Assembly: GCF_001640805.2 (NCBI RefSeq)
Contig: NC_066852.1
Location: 10,400,194 to 10,464,193, forward strand
Length of the DNA stretch: 64,000 nucleotides
Direction: 5' to 3'
Source of the DNA: Lates calcarifer
Taxonomy: Eukaryota > Chordata > Actinopteri > Centropomidae
Below the pieces are notes generated by a model. It saw nothing but the letters and a program-made list of their open reading frames with translations. It was not told the DNA's origin and did not search any database. The position numbers and the translations under genes were made by a program. Below, piece after piece: positions 60,801-64,000 of the stretch (positions are counted from its first letter, which is position 1; each line of letters opens with the position of its first letter).

Positions 60801-61701
60801 CTTAAAGTAAGAAACTTGCTGATTATAGAACTAAGCTATCTTGTTTTTGAGCTTTAAAGTAATATATCAAGTTGACAGAAAATTACTTTTGATTGATTGG
60901 CAAAAACTATCAATACTGTCTGTTCCTATGACTCTAACCATGCTTGAAGAAAAATAAATAAATACAGAAAATCTAGCAATATATGAAAAGTCAACTACTT
61001 TTTGCAATTATTAGAGTCTGGAAAAATGTAACATTCTAGTGAAAATCCTCTGACAGCCTCCAAAGTCATTTATTATGCACAACCTGTAGAATAACGAATT
61101 TTGACCTGTTTCTGCATTCAGCAGGATTATTCTCACAGCCTTGGAACAGCTCTATGAGGCACGTTACTGGATACTCCCAACCTTACCCAAGGTCATCGAA
61201 CTGTGTGATACTGATAAGAGCTCTATTCTGATGGGAAATGTTAGGAACATGAAAGGGGGATGGAGAATAGAGGCTGGAAGCAGGCATTCAGGGTGGGAGG
61301 TGTCGGCAGTAGCGTGGGGAGTTCTCATATTGAAAGGTTTGAGAGGCTGTAGCACCGGATGCATCAGCGGTAGATGTTCAGCACATGTTTGGTTGGAAAC
61401 CTCTTCACAGCTGGCAGATCGAATGGCAGTCCAGAATAATCAGCGTAATTAATGGGTTATTATACCCCAGTGACAAAGACCGCACACTGGCAAACTAAAC
61501 CACAGAGAACTGACAGGGTACTTAGACTAACTCAAGCACTGGAACACAGTACAATGCAATCACGAAGCTGCAGATTTTACCCAGAACAGTGAGTTCAGCG
61601 ATCTCGCTCTCCCTCTCGCCAACCATGTTGGTTCCTACACAGATGTATTTCCCTGCATCGCTCTTCCTGGTGTTGGTGATCATCAGCTTGCCACTGCGGA
61701 T
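45885..61701 (-). CDS. robo1: Roundabout homolog 1 (Robo1), 3' portion, 27 coding exons
   Basis: This is the 3' part of a Robo1 axon-guidance receptor on the - strand. The exons encode the second half of Ig2, Ig3, Ig4, Ig5, three fibronectin III domains, the membrane segment and a cytoplasmic tail. Joined, they give 1380 residues plus stop in one frame. Robo1 identity comes from Ig2 ([17 protein letters not shown]), Ig4 ([19 protein letters not shown]), the juxtamembrane SFTFTPT and the tail motifs TTYSRPADCIANY and [10 protein letters not shown]. The signal peptide, Ig1 (main SLIT contact in the family), the first half of Ig2 and the promoter lie beyond the right edge. It is convergent with robo2. 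The proline-rich CC2 and CC3 regions are poorly preserved compared with mammalian ROBO1. Confidence 0.93.
46024..46178 (-). CDS. robo1: robo1 exon, distal tail (LYSRPSFPS)
   Basis: This 155-nt exon follows CTCCTTCAG and ends at GTAAGT. It encodes [17 protein letters not shown] and [19 protein letters not shown], corresponding to [21 protein letters not shown] and MSSRGSGSRQREQ in mammalian ROBO1. If the donor is not used, reading continues to a stop near 45964. Confidence 0.9.
46286..46507 (-). CDS. robo1: robo1 exon, basic distal tail
   Basis: This 222-nt exon follows TTCCCCAG and ends at GTACCT. It encodes [40 protein letters not shown] and a Lys/Gln-rich end. Alignment to mammalian ROBO1 is weak here, and the DLPPPPVPPP stretch of the mammalian tail is not seen. 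Confidence 0.85.
46606..46746 (-). CDS. robo1: robo1 exon, tail ([13 protein letters not shown])
   Basis: This 141-nt exon follows TTTTTTAG and ends at GTAAAG. It encodes [17 protein letters not shown] and [11 protein letters not shown], matching CPRPTSPVSTDSNMS in mammalian ROBO1. Confidence 0.93.
47481..47926 (-). CDS. robo1: robo1 long tail exon, acidic run and conserved QTPASS block
   Basis: This 446-nt exon follows CTTTCCAG and ends at GTGAGG. It encodes [17 protein letters not shown] (at the mammalian CC3-region position PPPPPRPISPPHTYG, without the proline run), the acidic [16 protein letters not shown], and [19 protein letters not shown] with [14 protein letters not shown]. The last blocks are very close to mammalian ROBO1. 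Confidence 0.94.
48023..48175 (-). CDS. robo1: robo1 exon, tail ([13 protein letters not shown])
   Basis: This 153-nt exon follows CTTGTAAG and ends at GTAACC. It encodes [20 protein letters not shown] and [17 protein letters not shown], like [20 protein letters not shown] in mammalian ROBO1. Confidence 0.93.
48925..49060 (-). CDS. robo1: robo1 exon at the CC2 position, proline motif degenerate
   Basis: This 136-nt exon follows TTTCTCAG and ends at GTATGG. It encodes [20 protein letters not shown] and then [19 protein letters not shown] where mammalian ROBO1 has NWADLLPPPPAHPPP. The LPPPP core that recruits Ena/VASP proteins is therefore not visible here. Confidence 0.9.
49153..49272 (-). 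CDS. robo1: robo1 exon, tail (IAYNQT...[10 protein letters not shown])
   Basis: This 120-nt exon follows GTCTTCAG and ends at GTGAGG. It encodes [18 protein letters not shown] and [12 protein letters not shown], matching [21 protein letters not shown] in mammalian ROBO1. Confidence 0.92.
49363..49728 (-). CDS. robo1: robo1 exon carrying the CC0 and CC1 tyrosine motifs
   Basis: This 366-nt exon follows GTTTCTCAG and ends at GTAAAG. It encodes [34 protein letters not shown] (CC0-like tyrosine) and [11 protein letters not shown] (CC1, with Pro-Ile in place of Pro-Thr). These tyrosines are regulated by Abl-type kinases in the family. Confidence 0.94.
49819..49973 (-). CDS. robo1: robo1 exon, cytoplasmic tail (RPGLL...TTYSRP)
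   Basis: This 155-nt exon follows CTGTTGCAG and ends at GTTAGT. It encodes [20 protein letters not shown], the cysteine cluster [13 protein letters not shown] and [10 protein letters not shown]. The cysteine cluster resembles that in mammalian ROBO1. Confidence 0.94.
50168..50207 (-). CDS. robo1: robo1 40-nt exon, proximal tail
   Basis: This exon follows CTTTGCAG and ends at GTGAGT. It encodes [13 protein letters not shown], comparable to VTYQRGGEAVSSGG in mammalian ROBO1. Confidence 0.92.
50208..51050. other. robo1 intron between tail exons, nothing recognised
   Basis: AT-rich intron. The other robo1 introns longer than 300 bases (46747-47480, 48176-48924, 51078-51791, 53116-54065 and 60546-61580) likewise show no exon or element that I recognise. 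Confidence 0.5.
51051..51077 (-). CDS. robo1: robo1 27-nt micro-exon (VPSFTFTPT)
   Basis: This exon lies between TCCTTACAG and GTACGT on the - strand. Its product is identical to the VPSFTFTPT of mammalian ROBO1, and robo2 has a matching 27-nt exon. It is skippable without frame change. Confidence 0.92.
51792..51989 (-). CDS. robo1: robo1 exon: juxtamembrane and transmembrane segment
   Basis: This 198-nt exon follows TCTGATCAG and ends at GTGTGT. It encodes [10 protein letters not shown], a hydrophobic helix ([20 protein letters not shown]) and basic [19 protein letters not shown] second in-frame acceptor nine bases downstream (exon start 51980) would remove three residues. Confidence 0.94.
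52284..52455 (-). CDS. robo1: robo1 exon: second half of fibronectin III domain 3
   Basis: This 172-nt exon follows CTTGACAG and ends at GTAAGA. It encodes [19 protein letters not shown] and [19 protein letters not shown]. Confidence 0.95.
52625..52746 (-). CDS. robo1: robo1 exon: first half of fibronectin III domain 3
   Basis: This 122-nt exon follows TTGACTCAG and ends at GTAAGA. It encodes [19 protein letters not shown] and [20 protein letters not shown] further in-frame AG at about 52735-52736 could give a four-residue-shorter form, but the chosen acceptor matches mammalian ROBO1 (APSAPPQG). Confidence 0.92.
52881..53115 (-). CDS. robo1: robo1 exon: main part of fibronectin III domain 2
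   Basis: This 235-nt exon follows ATTGTAAG and ends at GTGAGA. It encodes [20 protein letters not shown] and [16 protein letters not shown]. Confidence 0.94.
54066..54187 (-). CDS. robo1: robo1 exon: FN1-FN2 linker and first strands of FN2
   Basis: This 122-nt exon follows ACCAACAG and ends at GTAAGA. It encodes [20 protein letters not shown], the same linker as in robo2, and ends after VRLQWM. Confidence 0.95.
54316..54482 (-). CDS. robo1: robo1 exon: second half of fibronectin III domain 1
   Basis: This 167-nt exon follows TCTTACAG and ends at GTCAGT. It encodes [15 protein letters not shown] and [19 protein letters not shown]. Confidence 0.95.
54592..54760 (-). CDS. robo1: robo1 exon: start of fibronectin III domain 1
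   Basis: This 169-nt exon follows TTTGGCAG and ends at GTTAGA. It encodes [18 protein letters not shown] and the TSYLIEAF stretch. It is one codon longer than in robo2. Confidence 0.94.
54865..54946 (-). CDS. robo1: robo1 exon: second half of Ig5
   Basis: This 82-nt exon follows TCTCCTCAG and ends at GTGGGT. It encodes [20 protein letters not shown], closing Ig5. Confidence 0.95.
55049..55254 (-). CDS. robo1: robo1 exon: first half of Ig5
   Basis: This 206-nt exon follows TTAAATAG and ends at GTAGGG. It encodes [18 protein letters not shown], the cysteine in LGCQTAG and the tryptophan in VHWKKDG. Confidence 0.94.
55255..57396. other. robo1 intron between Ig4 and Ig5
   Basis: This 2.1-kb intron contains a CT-rich stretch at about 56260-56285 and A-rich runs. 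I see no exon or recognisable mobile element. Confidence 0.6.
57397..57568 (-). CDS. robo1: robo1 exon: second half of Ig4
   Basis: This 172-nt exon follows GCCTCTAG and ends at GTGAGT. It encodes [19 protein letters not shown] and [14 protein letters not shown]. It has the same length as the robo2 counterpart. Confidence 0.95.
57654..57778 (-). CDS. robo1: robo1 exon: first half of Ig4
   Basis: This 125-nt exon follows CTCTGCAG and ends at GTGAGA. It encodes [18 protein letters not shown] and [19 protein letters not shown]. Confidence 0.95.
57779..60175. other. robo1 introns flanking the Ig3-Ig4 micro-exon
   Basis: Apart from the 9-nt exon at 58089-58097, this region is AT-rich intron. The - strand sequence just downstream of the micro-exon (58087 to about 57962) is rich in YCAY. 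The open frame at 59308-59694 resembles no known protein. Confidence 0.6.
58089..58097 (-). CDS. robo1: robo1 9-nt micro-exon between Ig3 and Ig4
   Basis: Nine bases lie between CCCTTTTAG and GTAAGTTG on the - strand and insert Val-Asn-Thr in frame between Ig3 and Ig4. Mammalian ROBO1 has a 9-nt alternative exon (Val-Gly-Ser) at the same junction. The 125 nt downstream contain nine YCAY tetramers, the NOVA-type binding site. Use in this species is inferred from position, phase and splice signals. Confidence 0.8.
60176..60303 (-). CDS. robo1: robo1 exon: second half of Ig3
   Basis: This 128-nt exon follows CCCTACAG and ends at GTCAGT. It encodes [16 protein letters not shown] and [19 protein letters not shown], closing Ig3. 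Confidence 0.95.
60407..60545 (-). CDS. robo1: robo1 exon: first half of Ig3
   Basis: This 139-nt exon follows CCCTCCAG and ends at GTACTG. It encodes [19 protein letters not shown], the B-strand cysteine in FHCVVQG and [13 protein letters not shown]. Confidence 0.95.
61581..61701 (-). CDS. robo1: robo1 exon: second half of Ig2
   Basis: This 121-nt exon follows CTTTTAG on the - strand and ends at GTAAAA. It encodes [19 protein letters not shown] and [14 protein letters not shown], the end of Ig2 as in mammalian ROBO1. Confidence 0.95.
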
Positions 61702-64000
61702 CTAAAAGAAAGCACAAAACATATTTGCACAGCTGTATTTGCGTAAGACCTAACTACCCTTATGTGTGCTGTATGTGTTTGCGAGTTACTGAGTGAGTGT
61801 GGCCCATTCATAATGAGTGTAAATAATCTGCATAAAAAAGTGAGAAAATGTCAAATGATTAAATGATTCATTTGAAAATATACAGTACATTTTTATGCAC
61901 TTGATGGCATAATGGCAAGTTGTGTTGTATATGTCTGTGTGCATTTGTATGCATCTCCTTATCTAAGGAACAGAATTTGCTCTGCCTGTCAAGAAGCACA
62001 GAAGGTCACCTATTATAAAATTACATAATTCATATCTAGTGCCATATTAGCACAGAACCCCGGGAACAAAGACATTGCGTCTTTGTAGATTCATTCCTCA
62101 GATGTTCACTCAGCATACTTTGCCTTTCGCAAACTTTTTAGCTTCTCTACACTGGTGTTTGCACACCCACACATACAGACACACTCACACACACACACAC
62201 AACAAAGAGGTGGAGGATATATACACTTCATGCTGTTTTCAGTCTTTTCATATCCTATCCACCATACGCCCCCACAGACTGTGGTAGCTGTCTTTATGGT
62301 GCTTTGAATGTGAGCTGCTGTATTGATAGTCTGCAGATACCCAGTGTTAGAGGTGATGCCACAGCAGCAGTGAGCAGATGTGTAACTATACTGATCTGAA
62401 GATCTCAAAACAAACATGAGGCCATCCCCTACACCCTAACATCTAAAGCCTTCTCCCAGGCATCAACTTCAATTAAACTTTAAGGCCACTTATTATGATT
62501 TAAGATACACACAGCCCATAATCACACACTTCTGTCATTTCTTAAAAGAGGCCAGAGGTCAAGGCCGCCTACAGTGCCATGTCCATAAAAGAGGCAGGGG
62601 ATTCAGTGTCATGCTAGACAGCACCTTGCTTGGTGGGCACCAGCTCACAGATGGAATACATCATTAAATTGCTGCTGCAGGGATGAAACCAACAGCCTTT
62701 CATTTATTAGTGTAGCCTCCTCCGGGCTAACCTTCCACCGCAAGCAGCTCACACTGTCCACCAGATAAATAACAACTACGAATGGCCTAACTACGGCTGA
62801 CATTCCAGATCTATTGCAAATGATGTGGTTTTAAGAGGAAGATTTAGCAAACAGTGGTGTGACTTGTGGTTGTGTGTACTTTTCGTACACAATGCCAACC
62901 ACTAGTAATCACATGGAGAAAGTGGGGGGAATTTGGGAACCAGTATTGCAGATTCAGCCATTCTTGTCAGTATGTAATGGATTAGGTTTGGATGTTTAGA
63001 TTTATATTAGAGCCAATGCAAAGGGTTTTATATAGGACTAAAAAATGATGTATGATTGCATACAATAACAAGAGTGTTTATACTGTCATGAATGAGCCAT
63101 GAATGATATCTGACATCTATGTAGGAATCCTAGCTATTTTGGCAGACAGTAACAGTATTTATTTTTTTGATAAAAAAAGAAAAAGAAACACATATTAAGA
63201 TATAATTCATGAATTTAGCTCATTCAATTTTTTAAATATAGTTTCTAATTTTTGTGTGGCTTATGTGCACATGATGGATATGAGAATTTAATTGAATTAA
63301 AGCACAGTTGTTAATAAACATGACATAACAGCAAATATGAAGAAAGGGAATTTATGACAGTTAAATACTTTTTTCTAATTACTTGAATGTCAGTGGATAT
63401 ATCTATTATTGGCTCATAAGCTTTGCCATTCTGTAGCTTTCCATTTCAAAGAGTGGGCACTAATATTTTCATCAAATGCATATTAAATCCAGGTGATTGA
63501 GGTTATCCACTTGAATCCCGGATTAAGAGATTTGTGTCTTAAATTCACAGGGCATCCATGGGCACTCAGCCTGCTGAGTCTTTGTAATAATTGTTCCTTG
63601 ATGAACCAATATCAAATTCTGTGGCGGTGTAATGATGCCAGTAAAGTATTCCTCGAGGACTGCAAAGATGATCCTGCTCTAACCAATGGCTTTGACTCAC
63701 GCTATACTTCTGTTCTGCAACTTTTTGCTGTTTGCTGTAAATACTGCTGCACTATAGTAACTTTAGCAGCTGATTAAAGAGCAAACCAAGCGCTTTTTTA
63801 TTTCCTTCACTGACCAATCCTCGTTTTTAGCAGCAATTCCATTGCTAAGAAATCCAAATGTGGTTTGTCTATCCTCCATCTCGGACACTGAAACCTCAAC
63901 TTTCATCTCTGCTCTGTTTCAGTATATTCCCTTTCTTCTTCACATAGCCTTAGATGCCCTAAAGGCACACGCAGTCTCAAGCTGCTTGTAATTTACATGC
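61702..64000. other. robo1 intron (partial) before the second half of Ig2
   Basis: AT-rich intron sequence with a CA-rich stretch at about 62160-62200. No exon for the first half of Ig2 was found, so it lies beyond the window. Confidence 0.6.

Noticed and set aside
1..64000. CRISPR arrays, tRNA or rRNA genes, bacterial-type operons
   Set aside because: None seen. The window is intron-rich vertebrate DNA; the only regular repeats are microsatellites.

Overview
This is vertebrate genomic DNA, most likely from a teleost fish (species not identifiable). It is AT-rich and intron-rich, with many microsatellites and dispersed repeats. Two Roundabout (Robo) axon-guidance receptor genes lie tail to tail. 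A robo2 gene runs on the + strand (about 2.1-29.3 kb) and a robo1 gene runs on the - strand (about 61.7-45.9 kb). The same convergent ROBO2/ROBO1 arrangement exists on human 3p12, but here the two stop codons are only about 16.5 kb apart. I infer a fish from this compactness, from the type of LTR retrotransposon and from a repeat that resembles common teleost repeats.

Layout: 1-2148 is a robo2 intron. From 2149 to 29339 there are 22 robo2 coding exons, from the second half of Ig3 to a stop codon; the 5' part (signal peptide, Ig1, Ig2, first half of Ig3, promoter) is off the left edge. From 29340 to 45884 is the intergenic and 3'-UTR region. It holds a damaged Ty3/gypsy chromovirus-type LTR retrotransposon (38403-43099) and a hAT-like miniature element with 14-bp terminal inverted repeats (44636-44980). 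From 45885 to 61701 there are 27 robo1 coding exons on the - strand, from the stop codon back to the second half of Ig2; the 5' end is off the right edge. 61702-64000 is a robo1 intron.

Splice sites were placed by hand, and each exon chain keeps one open frame: 1142 residues plus stop for robo2 in the window, 1380 plus stop for robo1. The paralogues share almost the same exon lengths from Ig4 to just past the membrane segment, as expected from an ancient duplication. Both keep a tiny exon between Ig3 and Ig4 (12 nt in robo2, 9 nt in robo1) and a 27-nt exon just after the membrane segment.

Together the genes encode single-pass receptors for SLIT ligands that steer growing axons and migrating cells. 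Their cytoplasmic tails carry conserved tyrosine motifs (CC0/CC1). The robo2 tail keeps the LPPPP (CC2) motif. The robo1 tail appears to have lost the proline runs seen in mammalian ROBO1. I found no clearly new biological system; the most interesting signals are the paired micro-exons with nearby YCAY clusters, the altered robo1 tail, and a GA/CT repeat pair in one robo2 intron.
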